Part shown: in pieces, positions 36,697-45,601 of the stretch | Position numbering within the stretch: position 1 is the first letter of the stretch | Layout: each line of letters begins with the position of its first letter | Assembly (NCBI GenBank): GCA_015062585.1 | Contig: SUUJ01000004.1 | Span: forward strand, 30,512 to 94,511 | Direction: 5' to 3' | DNA: 64,000 nt | Origin: Alphaproteobacteria bacterium | Lineage (GTDB): Bacteria > Pseudomonadota > Alphaproteobacteria > RF32 > CAG-239 | Notes under the pieces: generated by a model | Databases searched by the model: none | The model's input: only the letters and a program-made list of their open reading frames with translations | What the model was told of the DNA's origin: nothing | Made by a program: the position numbers and the translations under genes

Positions 36697-39150
36697 ATGA
36701 AATTAGTTATTGTGGAATCTCCGGCAAAAGCCAAAACAATCAACAAATATTTGGGAAAAGATTATCAGGTTTTGGCCTCATTCGGCCATATCAGAGATTT
36801 GCCGAGTAAAGACGGTTCGGTTAATCCTGATGATGATTTTGCAATGACTTGGGAATTAAGCAGTGGTGGTAAAAAACGCCTTGCCGATATTGTAAAAGCT
36901 CTAAAAGATGCTGACACATTAGTCCTCGCATCCGACCCGGATAGAGAGGGAGAAGCCATTGCATGGCATATATTAGAAGAATTAAAACAGAAAAAAGCCC
37001 TAAAAGATAAAAAAATCGAACGTGTGGTATTTCACGAAATTACCAAATCAGCCGTAACTGAAGCTATTGCCAATCCACGCCAAATCGACGATAATTTGGT
37101 ATCGGCTTATATGGGGCGCCGTGCGCTTGACTATTTGGTAGGGTTTACTTTATCACCGGTATTGTGGCGCAAACTTCCGGGTTCGCGTTCAGCCGGTCGC
37201 GTGCAATCGGTTGCGCTTCGTTTGATTTGTGAAAGAGAAACCGAAATCGAGAAATTTAAGGCTGAAGAATATTGGACAATTGATGCCGAACTTTTGACAG
37301 CTAAAAAGGCTCTAATCAAGTCTCGTCTGATTGAATTAGACGGTAAAAAGTTGGAAAAATTTGACTTAAACAGCGAAGAAAAAGCTTTGGAAGCAAAAGC
37401 AAAAATCGAAGCTCAAAACTTTGCCATATATAATATTGAACGCAAAAAAGCCAACCGCTACCCTGCTCCTCCGTTTACCACTTCGACATTGCAACAAGAA
37501 GCTGCTCGCAAATTGAGATTTTCTGCCAAAAAGACGATGCAAATTGCTCAAAAACTTTATGAAGACGGTCTTATTACTTATATGCGTACCGACGCGGTTA
37601 ACCTTTCGGCTGATGCTATCAAATCTTGTCGTGAAGCTATTCTGAAATATTTTGGTGAGTCTTACTTACCTAAAGAGGCAAAAGAATATAAAACCAAGTC
37701 AAAAAATGCTCAAGAAGCTCACGAAGCTATTCGTCCGTCAGATGTGATGAACACTCCGAAAAAAATGGAAGTGAAACTTGCTTCTGATGAACACAAGCTT
37801 TATGAACTTATTTGGAAGCGTACGGTTGCTTGTCAAATGAATCCGGCTATTTTAGATAAAGTTGTAATTGATTCAAAATCAGAAGATATGCAAATTTTGC
37901 TTCGTGCCAACGGTCAGGTTATTGAATTTGACGGTTTCTTGAAATTGTATCAAGAATCAAAAGATGACTCTGATGATGATGACGAAAACAGAATTTTGCC
38001 GAATGTTGAACAAGGCGAAAAAGTCGATAAAGGCGAAATTACTACCGAACAACACTTTACCGTTCCGCCTCCGAGATTTACCGAAGCAAGCCTAGTTAAA
38101 AAATTGGAAGAATTGGGAATCGGTCGTCCGTCAACCTATGCGACAATCATTGCCGTATTGCAAGAGCGTAAATATGTTCGCGTAGAAAAACTGCGTTTTA
38201 TACCGGAAGACCGCGGTCGTATTGTTACGGTATTTTTGGAAAACTATTTCAAAAAATATGTGGAATATGATTTCACCGCGCAAATGGAAGAATTTTTGGA
38301 TGATGTTTCTTCCGGCAATATGGAATGGAAAAAGCTACTTGAAGGTTTTTGGGTGAAATTTGCACGCAATGTTGATGCGGTAAAACCTTTACAAGTTGCC
38401 GAAGTTATCGAAAAAATCGATGAAGTTTTATCTCATCACTTGTTCCCGATTAAAGAAGACGGAACAGATCCCAGAGCTTGTCCTGATTGTGCAAACGGTC
38501 GTTTAAGCATAAAGTTGGGCAAATTCGGTGCTTTTATCGGTTGCTCAAACTATCCGGAATGTAAATATACCAAACCTTTGGTTGATACATCTGATGAAGA
38601 AAATGCCGACGCACAAAAAATCAAAGAAACTGCCGATAAAATTTTGGGTGAAATGAACAGTATGAATGTTTATTTGAAAAAAGGCCCTTATGGTTTTTAT
38701 GTTCAACTGGGTGAAGATCAAACAGCTACAACCGAAAAACCTAAGCGCGCATCTTTACCTAATGGTATTACTCCTGATGATATTACTATCGAGCAAGCAA
38801 CTCGCTTATTGAGTTTACCGTTTGATTTGGGCGAAGGTGTGGAAGTAAATTCAGGCAAATTCGGACCATATATCAAATGTGGCGGAAAATCTGTTTCATT
38901 AAGAGGAAACGATACAATTTTTAATATCAATTTGGAACGCGCTAAAGAGCTTTTGGCCGGCGCTAAGGAAAAACCGACAGGCAAATCTTTGGGAATCCAC
39001 CCGAAAAACAAGCAAGATATTGTTTTGATGATGGGCAGATACGGACCATATTTGAAGTGCGGTAAGAATAATTATGCTTTGCCGAAAGAAGTTTCCGGTC
39101 ATGAACCGAGTTTAGATGAAGCAATTAAGATTATTGATGCTAAGAAATAG
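36697..39150 (+). CDS. topA: DNA topoisomerase I
   Basis: Type IA topoisomerase that relaxes negative supercoils. The ORF track begins at a GTG 12 bases upstream, but the ATG at 36697 gives the standard MKLVIVESPAKAKTI start and 817 residues. The Toprim acidic motif is LVLASDPDREGEAIAWH, and the active-site Tyr lies in GLITYMRTDAVNLS. One four-Cys zinc ribbon is present near residue 595 (CPDC...CSNYPEC), followed by about three KFGPYI/GRYGPYL-type C-terminal repeats (for example SGKFGPYIKCGG and MGRYGPYLKCG). The last ends ALPKEVSGHEPSLDEA. Repeat block C follows the stop. Confidence 0.98.
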   Translation: MKLVIVESPAKAKTINKYLGKDYQVLASFGHIRDLPSKDGSVNPDDDFAMTWELSSGGKKRLADIVKALKDADTLVLASDPDREGEAIAWHILEELKQKKALKDKKIERVVFHEITKSAVTEAIANPRQIDDNLVSAYMGRRALDYLVGFTLSPVLWRKLPGSRSAGRVQSVALRLICERETEIEKFKAEEYWTIDAELLTAKKALIKSRLIELDGKKLEKFDLNSEEKALEAKAKIEAQNFAIYNIERKKANRYPAPPFTTSTLQQEAARKLRFSAKKTMQIAQKLYEDGLITYMRTDAVNLSADAIKSCREAILKYFGESYLPKEAKEYKTKSKNAQEAHEAIRPSDVMNTPKKMEVKLASDEHKLYELIWKRTVACQMNPAILDKVVIDSKSEDMQILLRANGQVIEFDGFLKLYQESKDDSDDDDENRILPNVEQGEKVDKGEITTEQHFTVPPPRFTEASLVKKLEELGIGRPSTYATIIAVLQERKYVRVEKLRFIPEDRGRIVTVFLENYFKKYVEYDFTAQMEEFLDDVSSGNMEWKKLLEGFWVKFARNVDAVKPLQVAEVIEKIDEVLSHHLFPIKEDGTDPRACPDCANGRLSIKLGKFGAFIGCSNYPECKYTKPLVDTSDEENADAQKIKETADKILGEMNSMNVYLKKGPYGFYVQLGEDQTATTEKPKRASLPNGITPDDITIEQATRLLSLPFDLGEGVEVNSGKFGPYIKCGGKSVSLRGNDTIFNINLERAKELLAGAKEKPTGKSLGIHPKNKQDIVLMMGRYGPYLKCGKNNYALPKEVSGHEPSLDEAIKIIDAKK

Positions 39151-39170
39151 AGATAATTTTTTAAGTGTTT

Positions 39171-39815
39171 TTCTTATGTTACTTTTGAATGACCAAAAGT
39201 CACCGCTCAAGATGTTTTTTATAATTGTCATGCCTTAAACGAAGCGTTAGCGAAGTGCGGTCAGGCATCTTCAAATTAGTTCTTATGTTACTTTTGAGTG
39301 ACCAAAAGTAACCAAAAGTCACCGCTCAAGATGTTTTTTTAACGCTTTTTTCAACCGGATGTGCCCTTCACATCCGTTGGCTGACTTTGGGTACATAAAA
39401 GGAGAGTCTCCGATTAAAAAAAGCTAAAAAACATAAATCGCGGTTCTTGTTTTTTAAATTTAAATTGTCATGCCCTAAACGAAGCGTTAGCGAAGTGCAG
39501 TCAGGCATCTTCAAATTAGTTTAAAACAAGGAAGATCCCTAGACCTCGCTCTGCTCGGAGGGATGACTCTGTTGTTGTTTCTTATAAAAAATAAGTCATC
39601 GCCTTTTAGTGAATAAATAATGTCATTCCTCGCTCGGCGCACTTGCGTCCGTGCGTCTAGGAATCTCATCTTTGCGTCAGCGTTATATTTAATAAAAACA
39701 AGGAAGATCCCTAGACCTCGCTCTGCTCGGAGGGATGACATTTTTGTATGTTGATGTGATTGCCGCATCGCTGACGCAATCGAGGGATGACTTTGTTGTT
39801 TTATAATTTGCCGGG
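39171..39815. repeat. Intergenic mosaic repeat block C
   Basis: The longest mosaic block, after topA. It starts with a partial copy of the core's first part (39171-39220), then a GTCATGCC...GGCATCTTC unit (39228-39272), the full core, a second GTCATGCC unit (39468-39512), a GAAGATCCC...GGGATGAC unit (39529-39567), a GTCATTCC...GGAATCTCAT unit (about 39620-39669), another GAAGATCCC unit (39701-39738) and a final partial unit to about 39791. The 112-residue minus-strand ORF in the track lies entirely in these repeats and is not a gene. From about 39840 to 40039 the sequence is AT-rich with TTGACA boxes upstream of the next small gene. Confidence 0.87.
39281..39455 (+). repeat. Core intergenic repeat element, copy C
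   Basis: Matches copy B with only a handful of differences, mainly in the loop and T-runs. Both inverted repeats are intact, including CGGATGTG-CCCTT-CACATCCG. Confidence 0.88.
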
Positions 39816-40039
39816 ATTGTCGCGTCGCGAATACGCATCGTAATGGCAAAGCTTTATTTTGTAATATTATACACTATTTTTTAACTATTAAAGTTTAAGG
39901 TTGGAGATAATACAAAATCTTATTTTTTTGGTTTTGTCTAATTGTTAGTATTTTGACAAAAAATTCTTGACAAAAAATTATGCAGATGCTAGGAAGAAAA
40001 TGACATATGACCAAAAACTTAGATTAAGGAGAAAAAACA

Positions 40040-40216
40040 ATGTTAAATCACTTACCTGAAAAAGAGTTAAATAAAATAAAAGCAGCACTCAAAGACCCAT
40101 CAACAAAAACTGTCAAAGGGGGTAAGAAGTTCTGTGAACATTTAAGCAACACCGAAAACACAAAAAAATTTGATCCAAGACTTTTAGCTGCTAAAAAAGG
40201 TATGGATCCTAAATAA
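40040..40216 (+). CDS. Hypothetical small basic protein, 58 residues
   Basis: Too short for the ORF track. An ATG 8 bases after AAGGAG opens a 58-codon frame beginning MLNHLPEKELNKIKAALKD and ending AAKKGMDPK before TAA. The protein is rich in Lys and has no hydrophobic segment. Two TTGACA boxes lie 70-90 bp upstream (around 39954 and 39967), so the gene may be expressed on its own. A strong ribosome-binding site, coding-like composition and the close 146-residue gene 32 bp downstream support it. Function unknown. Confidence 0.6.
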   Translation: MLNHLPEKELNKIKAALKDPSTKTVKGGKKFCEHLSNTENTKKFDPRLLAAKKGMDPK

Positions 40217-40248
40217 AATTTAATTTGTGCCGTTTTTAAGGAGGGCAT

Positions 40249-40689
40249 ATGTCAATAGAAAAAATTTTAGTAGATAATTATACATTTTCATTAACAAAAG
40301 ACGGTTGGTTGATTTCTTTGGAAATGGGTGATGATAATGTTAAAGATGCGTTTTTATCTTATGACGGCAGAAATTGCGCAATCTTGACCGTTAATAATGA
40401 AAAAGCATATTTGCTGACCAACATATCTTTGAATATCCGTGATGAGTTAAACAAAATGGATAAAGTTATTATCATTCATTTGGATAATGGTGAAATTGCC
40501 AACGGATACGAAGTTGATATCAAACATGTTGAAGAAGTTCCTTATCCTGATACCTTTGTTGATGATATGTTGACTGTCTTAGACGAAATAAAAAATGAAG
40601 TAAGCATAGAAAAATTTGAAGAAATAATAGATAATTTGGTTGCTTATAATGAAAAAATGCAAAAAGATTTATATGCTTTAAAAGCTTAA
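40249..40689 (+). CDS. Hypothetical protein, 146 residues
   Basis: Not recognised. A soluble acidic protein preceded by AGGAGGG before ATG. The first 100 residues look beta-rich (YTFSLTKDGWLISLEMGDD, NCAILTVNNEKAYLLTNISL, KVIIIHLDNGEIANGYEV), the last 40 helical and charged. No signal peptide or membrane segment. It follows the 58-residue gene by 32 bp and ends at a terminator shared with the convergent SlyB-like gene. Confidence 0.7.
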   Translation: MSIEKILVDNYTFSLTKDGWLISLEMGDDNVKDAFLSYDGRNCAILTVNNEKAYLLTNISLNIRDELNKMDKVIIIHLDNGEIANGYEVDIKHVEEVPYPDTFVDDMLTVLDEIKNEVSIEKFEEIIDNLVAYNEKMQKDLYALKA

Positions 40690-40706
40690 ATATATATCCT
40701 TAGTCT

Positions 40707-40738
40707 AAAAAAACCCGCCTTTTAAGACGGGTTTTTTT
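40707..40738. terminator. Bidirectional rho-independent terminator
   Basis: AAACCCGCCTT and AAGACGGGTTT pair with one mismatch around a short TT loop, flanked by A-run and T-run. It lies between two convergent genes. Confidence 0.82.
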
Positions 40739-40756
40739 ATTGTATATTACATCAAG

Positions 40757-41209
40757 TTAGTTTGCCGGAATAACGCGAGATTGGTTACCGTAAAGCAAAT
40801 AACATTTTTGTCCCGGTTGCATATAAACATCTGTTCCCTGAGTAATTGTACGCATTGCACCGTTATCAAGTTTTACAATATATTCAACACCGGCTTGTTT
40901 AGAAAGCTCGCCTTCAGCAAAATCACCGGCGATTGCACCTAAAGCGGCACCACCTAATGCACCCAAAACAGAACCGCGTCCATGACCGATGGTCGAACCG
41001 GCAACACCACCGCCGATTGCACCAAGCATAGAACCTGCCGACGAATCAGATGACGAAACATTTACCTGACGGACACTGACAACCGTACAAGGCATAACTT
41101 GACCGACCGAGCCGGTTGAAGATGTGGCATAGTGATCCGAATTGATATTGGCGGCACAGCCCGAAAGCAAAACGGCTAAACCGACAGAATAAATCAGCTT
41201 ATTTTTCAT
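40757..41209 (-). CDS. SlyB-like glycine-zipper outer-membrane lipoprotein
   Basis: A 150-residue protein with a lipoprotein signal (LAVLLSGC lipobox, Cys18) followed by a Gly-rich segment with repeated GxxxG spacing (MLGAIGGGVAGSTIG, VLGALGGAALGAIAGD, roughly residues 60-95). This is the glycine-zipper 2TM pattern of SlyB/Pcp-type outer-membrane lipoproteins. The C-terminal part (VEYIVKLDNGAMRTITQG, then GQKCYLLYGNQSRVI) matches the small beta domain of that family. A TTGACA promoter lies upstream. Such proteins help keep the outer membrane stable; the exact role here is inferred. Confidence 0.85.
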   Translation of the reverse strand: MKNKLIYSVGLAVLLSGCAANINSDHYATSSTGSVGQVMPCTVVSVRQVNVSSSDSSAGSMLGAIGGGVAGSTIGHGRGSVLGALGGAALGAIAGDFAEGELSKQAGVEYIVKLDNGAMRTITQGTDVYMQPGQKCYLLYGNQSRVIPAN

Positions 41210-41247
41210 ATTTTCTTACCCATATTTACATTGTTAAACTGATTATA

Positions 41248-41276
41248 AATTTAATCTGTAGAATATTTTTTGTCAA
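41248..41276 (-). promoter_or_regulatory. Candidate promoter of the SlyB-like gene
   Basis: On the minus strand a perfect TTGACA is followed after 17 bp by TAAATT, about 40 bp upstream of the ATG. Confidence 0.55.
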
Positions 41277-41360
41277 TGCTAGACATTTCATTAAACTTGT
41301 AATAAACTCAAATGAGTTTTTCAAAAAAATAATGTAGTAAAAAAGTAACGGATTGATAAT

Positions 41361-42749
41361 ATGTTGAAAAGAACCAAAATTGTTAAATTGCTTAATGCTC
41401 CTGCAACCATTGATGAAGTTTTAGTCAAGGGTTGGGTAAAAACCAGACGTGATTCCAAAGATTTTTCATTTGTGGAAGTTAATGACGGATCTTGCTTGAA
41501 AAATATTCAAGTTATTGCCAAAGATAATTTAAGCAATTATGACGAGGTCAAAAAATTAACTACCGGTTCTTCGGTTGCAATTAAAGGCGCTTTGGTCGAA
41601 TCACAAGGCGGAAACCAAAAATATGAAGTTGTGGCATCTGATGTTGAGATATACTCTATCGCGCCGGAAGATTATCCTTTGCAAAAGAAAAAACATACCG
41701 ACGAGTATTTGCGTACCATTGCGCATTTGCGTCCGCGTTCTAATAAATACGGAGCTGCTTTCAGAGTGCGCTCGGAACTTTCTTTTGCTATTCACAAATT
41801 TTTTAACGAACGCGGTTTCAGATATGTTCACACTCCGATTATTACCGGTTCGGACTGTGAAGGTGCCGGCGAGATGTTCCAAGTAACCACTTTGGATATG
41901 AGTAATCCTCCAAGAACACCGGACGGCAAAATCGATTACAGCCAAGACTTTTTCGGCAAAGAAGCTCACTTAACCGTTTCGGGACAATTAAACGGTGAAA
42001 TGTATGCTTGTGCTTTGGGCGATATTTATACCTTTGGCCCGACATTCAGAGCTGAGAACTCTAATACCACTCGCCATGCCGCCGAATTTTGGATGATTGA
42101 ACCGGAAATGGCTTTTGCAGATATCTTTGATGATATGGATTTGGCCGAAGATATGGTTAAATATTGCATTAAACATCTAAAAGAAACTTGCATGGAAGAT
42201 TTAACCTTGTTTGACAAGTTTGTTGAGCCCGGTTTACTCAATAAATTGGACAATGTCTTGAATAACGGTTTTGCTCGCATTACATATAGCGAGGCTATCG
42301 AAATAATGAAAGCGTCAGGCCACAAATTTGAATATACTCCGGAGTTTGGCATTGATATGCAAACCGAACATGAGCGTTATTTGGCTGAGGTACATTTTAA
42401 GCGTCCGGTTATTGTTCGCGATTATCCGAAAGAAATCAAAGCTTTTTATATGCGCATGAATGATGATGGTAAAACTGTTGCCGCCATGGATGTTTTAGTT
42501 CCGGGAATCGGCGAGCTTATCGGCGGATCACAACGCGAAGAAAGACTTGATGTTTTGGTTAAACGCATTGAAGAAATGGGTATGAAAGCCGAAGATTATG
42601 ATTGGTATTTAGACTCTCGCAAATTCGGAAGCGTTCCACACGCAGGATTTGGTCTTGGATTTGAAAGAATGATGATGTTTGTTACGGGAATCGGCAACAT
42701 CAGAGATGTTTTACCCTTCCCTCGCACACCAAAATCTATCAGCTTCTAA
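41361..42749 (+). CDS. asnS: Asparaginyl-tRNA synthetase
   Basis: Class IIb synthetase that charges tRNA-Asn directly. The 462-residue protein has an N-terminal OB-fold anticodon domain ([25 protein letters not shown]) and a class II core: motif 2 in [21 protein letters not shown], and motif 3 in [17 protein letters not shown]. The AEFWMIEPE wording and overall length identify it as AsnRS rather than AspRS. Many Alphaproteobacteria lack AsnRS and use amidation of Asp-tRNA-Asn by GatCAB, so its presence is of some note. The next gene starts 9 bp after the stop. Confidence 0.96.
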   Translation: MLKRTKIVKLLNAPATIDEVLVKGWVKTRRDSKDFSFVEVNDGSCLKNIQVIAKDNLSNYDEVKKLTTGSSVAIKGALVESQGGNQKYEVVASDVEIYSIAPEDYPLQKKKHTDEYLRTIAHLRPRSNKYGAAFRVRSELSFAIHKFFNERGFRYVHTPIITGSDCEGAGEMFQVTTLDMSNPPRTPDGKIDYSQDFFGKEAHLTVSGQLNGEMYACALGDIYTFGPTFRAENSNTTRHAAEFWMIEPEMAFADIFDDMDLAEDMVKYCIKHLKETCMEDLTLFDKFVEPGLLNKLDNVLNNGFARITYSEAIEIMKASGHKFEYTPEFGIDMQTEHERYLAEVHFKRPVIVRDYPKEIKAFYMRMNDDGKTVAAMDVLVPGIGELIGGSQREERLDVLVKRIEEMGMKAEDYDWYLDSRKFGSVPHAGFGLGFERMMMFVTGIGNIRDVLPFPRTPKSISF

Positions 42750-42758
42750 GGAAATAAT

Positions 42759-43295
42759 ATGAAAAAATATTTGGCTGCGTTATTGTTTGCTCTTTTATCG
42801 ACCTCGGTAGCTTATGCAAAAGAGACGGAAAAAGTCGAACTTAATGCCTTTGGATTTCCGGATAAGAGTTTTATCAAAATGATAGAAGGAAGACCGGTTA
42901 TCTCAGATATTCCCGTTAGAGAAAAGCCTGATTGCGCTGATAAAAATTTTGCCAAGGCTGTGCGCGAAAATGCCAAACCATATATTGAAAAAGAAGCTTC
43001 GACTATTGTTAATAAAAGACGAAATATTTTAATAACAAAAAATATCGACAATTTTAGCGATTTAAGTATTGAAGAGGCCCTCAACTTGGACAACAGAATA
43101 TTAAAAGCCAGAATGGTTGAATTGAAGATCAACAACAGAATCGACAATTCAAATATCAAAATTTGTCAAAGTGATAACCCTGTTTTGAAAAATAAATTGT
43201 TTGTATTGATGTATGATGATAACAGCAATGTAAAAGTTGAACTGTTAAATTTAAATACCGAAGAAGTGCCGGCTTTTTATTTTTATGATAAATAG
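42759..43295 (+). CDS. Hypothetical periplasmic protein, 178 residues
   Basis: Not recognised. A clear signal peptide (MKKYLAALLFALLSTSVAYA) predicts export to the periplasm. The mature part of about 158 residues is rich in Asn, Glu and Lys, with two Cys residues (KPDCADK and IKICQSD) that could form a disulfide. A helix-rich middle is followed by a short beta-like end (KLFVLMYDDNSNVKVELLNL). It is 9 bp downstream of asnS and likely co-transcribed. Function unknown. Confidence 0.75.
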   Translation: MKKYLAALLFALLSTSVAYAKETEKVELNAFGFPDKSFIKMIEGRPVISDIPVREKPDCADKNFAKAVRENAKPYIEKEASTIVNKRRNILITKNIDNFSDLSIEEALNLDNRILKARMVELKINNRIDNSNIKICQSDNPVLKNKLFVLMYDDNSNVKVELLNLNTEEVPAFYFYDK

Positions 43296-43342
43296 TCTTG
43301 CAAAATAAAAAATTATTATGTATTATCAATTCCCACGCTTAC

Positions 43343-43371
43343 TTGAAACCGGACATTGTCCGCTATATATT
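43343..43371 (+). promoter_or_regulatory. Promoter of rpoH with a palindromic operator in the spacer
   Basis: TTGAAA and TATATT are separated by 17 bp. The spacer holds a perfect 13-bp palindrome, CGGACA-T-TGTCCG (43350-43362), placed where a bound repressor would block RNA polymerase. The CTTG start also fits heat-shock-type promoters of Alphaproteobacteria, so autoregulation is possible. The predicted leader is only about 28 nt. Confidence 0.55.
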
Positions 43372-43405
43372 AAGAATGGCGTAACTATATGAAAGTGCTT
43401 AATTT

Positions 43406-44299
43406 ATGACTTGTAATAATGGTCTTGTAATTAAAAAATGTAACTTGCCTGCGGTTGTGAATGACAACTCGTTGGTGGCTTATTTTGAAAAAATTAAAGC
43501 ATTTCCGGTGTTGAGCGAAGAACAAGAAATAAGTTTGGTTAACGACTTGCAACAAAACGGCAATATGAAAGCCGCTCAAATTTTGATTACCTCACATTTA
43601 CGCCTAGCCGCTAAAGTTGCCATGACATATCGTTGTTACGGACTGCCTTTGGCTGATATTATATCTGAGGCTAATCTCGGTTTGATGCAAGCTGTTAAAA
43701 AATTTGATTTATCCAAAAAAGTAAGACTGGCAACTTATGCGATTTGGTGGATTAAGGCTTCTATCAATGACTACATCTTGCGCTCTTGGTCTTTGGTAAA
43801 AATGGGAACAAGTGCCGCACAGAAAAAGCTTTTCTATAACTTGAAAAGAATTAAAGCCAGACTCGGTTTGTATGATAACAAAGAACTAGCGCCTAATGAG
43901 GTCAAAACAATTGCCGCCGAGCTGGTGGTCGAAGAATCGGAAGTTACCGAAATGAATCGTCGTTTGGGCGGTGACACATCATTAAATGTTTCGGTTGCCG
44001 ATGAAGATGATAATGAAAAAATAGATTTTATAGTCGACAAATCACAAAATATTGAAGAAAAATTGGCTATCAAACAAGAAGCTGAATATCGTCGTATGAT
44101 TTTGGAAAAATGCTTGAACAAACTTAGTGAACGCGAACAATTTATCATTAGAAAACGCATGCTTGTCAGTGAACCGATTACACTTAACGAGGCCGGTGAG
44201 ATATTAGGCATCAGTCGCGAAAGAGTCAGACAAATCGAAGAAGTTGCATTGAAAAAACTTAAGAACGAAGTTTTGCTTGCGTTGAACAGTAAAAAATGA
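43406..44299 (+). CDS. rpoH: RNA polymerase heat-shock sigma factor (sigma-32)
   Basis: A 297-residue sigma-70 family factor. Region 2 is complete (LITSHLRLAAKVAMTYRCYG, LPLADIISEANLGLMQAV, and the -10-reading RLATYAIWWIKASINDYILRSW). The RpoH box marker QKKLFYNLKR follows, which separates heat-shock sigma from RpoD and RpoS. Region 4 ends with NEAGEILGISRERVRQIEEVALKKL. No strong ribosome-binding site precedes the ATG. A six-codon reading frame (MKVLNL) ends at a TGA that overlaps the rpoH ATG, so coupling is possible. clpB, a typical target, lies 3 kb downstream. Confidence 0.95.
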   Translation: MTCNNGLVIKKCNLPAVVNDNSLVAYFEKIKAFPVLSEEQEISLVNDLQQNGNMKAAQILITSHLRLAAKVAMTYRCYGLPLADIISEANLGLMQAVKKFDLSKKVRLATYAIWWIKASINDYILRSWSLVKMGTSAAQKKLFYNLKRIKARLGLYDNKELAPNEVKTIAAELVVEESEVTEMNRRLGGDTSLNVSVADEDDNEKIDFIVDKSQNIEEKLAIKQEAEYRRMILEKCLNKLSEREQFIIRKRMLVSEPITLNEAGEILGISRERVRQIEEVALKKLKNEVLLALNSKK

Positions 44300-44343
44300 T
44301 ATAATGAAGTATTAGAAGAAAATAGAAACGGAGTCGCAAAGAA

Positions 44344-44547
44344 ATGGAACATAAGACAGTAAATAACGAATTGAAAATGTTAAGCGCAGAAGAAATATCT
44401 AAGCGCGGTTGGAAGATTCCGTCTATTAGTCAATTTAGCAAAAACATGGAAGACAGATTAAAAAAAGTGCGTGGCGAAGAAGATAACAGTAAAAGTTTTT
44501 TGTTGCGCCATAATTATAAATCTAATACTAATTCTTGTCAGGCATAA
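44344..44547 (+). CDS. Hypothetical protein, 67 residues
   Basis: Not recognised. A small basic, mostly helical protein (EISKRGWKIPSISQFSKNMEDRLKK) with one Cys near the C-terminus and no membrane segment. GGAG lies 12 bases upstream of the ATG. It is 44 bp after rpoH and is followed by a terminator, so it may be co-transcribed with rpoH. Function unknown. Confidence 0.6.
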   Translation: MEHKTVNNELKMLSAEEISKRGWKIPSISQFSKNMEDRLKKVRGEEDNSKSFLLRHNYKSNTNSCQA

Positions 44548-44568
44548 TAATTTAATAACTATATAAAC

Positions 44569-44592
44569 GCATCTTAACTTAAGATGCTTTTT
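44569..44592 (+). terminator. Rho-independent terminator after rpoH and the 67-residue gene
   Basis: GCATCTTAA-C-TTAAGATGC is a 9-bp inverted repeat (the innermost bases must stay open) followed by TTTTTG and further T-runs. Confidence 0.8.
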
Positions 44593-44617
44593 GTTTTTTA
44601 AATTTTAGAGGATTTAT

Positions 44618-45472
44618 TTGTCAAATATCAGAGACATTATCAAAGATAAATTTGAATACCTCAAAACTTGCGGTATTGATACTTCGATATCCGAGGTAAA
44701 AATGCTTTTAGCAGATGTCTTGAATACAGATACCGGTAATTTGCGATTTTACAATAAAAATTTAACTCCTGATGAATTAAGCAAATTTGATAAATATATA
44801 AATTTGAGAAAAGATTTTTGGCCGGTTGATAAAATATTGGGTAAAAAAAGTTTTTATAAGCTTGAATTTGAAGTTAACCAAGATGTTTTATCTCCAAGAT
44901 ATGATACCGAAATATTGATTGATGAGGCTATAACACTTTTTAATCCGGATGAAAAAATCGATATTTTGGAATTGGGTACAGGCTCGGGATGTATTGTGAT
45001 ATCGTTGTTAAACGAATATAAAAATGCCAGAGCCGTCGGCATTGATATATCTGAAAAGGCTTTGATAATTACCAAAACAAATGCCATAAAAAATCAGGTT
45101 AACGACAGACTTAGTTTGTTACACGCCGGATGGTTTGACAATGATATTACAGAAAAAATAAATAAAAAATTTGATATAATAATATCAAATCCTCCATATA
45201 TTCCCAGTGCCGATATCCAAAAGCTGGATAATGAGGTAAAAAACTTTGATCCTTTGCTTGCTTTGGATGGTGGAACTGACGGACTTAGAGATTATAAAAG
45301 AATCTGCTCATTAGCGGAAAGTCTTCTTAAAGAAGGCGGATATTTAATTTTTGAAGCCGGAATAAATCAGGCTTATGATATTGCTGAAATCGGCGTACAA
45401 AACCGCTTAAAATCGGTAAAGATATCCAATGATTTGAACGGTATTGAGCGTTGTGTAATATTAAAAAAATAG
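44618..45472 (+). CDS. prmC: Peptide chain release factor N5-glutamine methyltransferase
   Basis: Methylates the GGQ glutamine of release factors RF1 and RF2. The 284-residue protein has an N-terminal helical domain (about 1-75) and a Rossmann methyltransferase domain with the SAM-binding motif ILELGTGSGCIVISLL and the substrate-glutamine motif NPPYIP near residue 190. The start codon is TTG, preceded by AGAGGA at about 7 bases; no in-frame ATG gives a better N-terminus. The DUF4167 gene follows downstream, as in other Alphaproteobacteria. prfA, often just upstream, is absent. Confidence 0.94.
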   Translation: MSNIRDIIKDKFEYLKTCGIDTSISEVKMLLADVLNTDTGNLRFYNKNLTPDELSKFDKYINLRKDFWPVDKILGKKSFYKLEFEVNQDVLSPRYDTEILIDEAITLFNPDEKIDILELGTGSGCIVISLLNEYKNARAVGIDISEKALIITKTNAIKNQVNDRLSLLHAGWFDNDITEKINKKFDIIISNPPYIPSADIQKLDNEVKNFDPLLALDGGTDGLRDYKRICSLAESLLKEGGYLIFEAGINQAYDIAEIGVQNRLKSVKISNDLNGIERCVILKK

Positions 45473-45601
45473 TTTGATTTAAACAAAAATTTTATTATTA
45501 TGAACTTAATAGTTTGGGTGTTGTATTTTATCAAACACCTTTTGAAAATTTTGCATTTTTAATTTTGTTTATTTGACACTTTTTTATAAAGTGTTGTTTT
45601 T

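Noticed and set aside
39511-39849. 112-residue minus-strand ORF in repeat block C
   Set aside because: It lies wholly within repeat units that recur in other frames and orientations at 4.8-5.3 and 26.5-27.0 kb; it has an Arg/Ser/Ile-rich composition and no ribosome-binding site.
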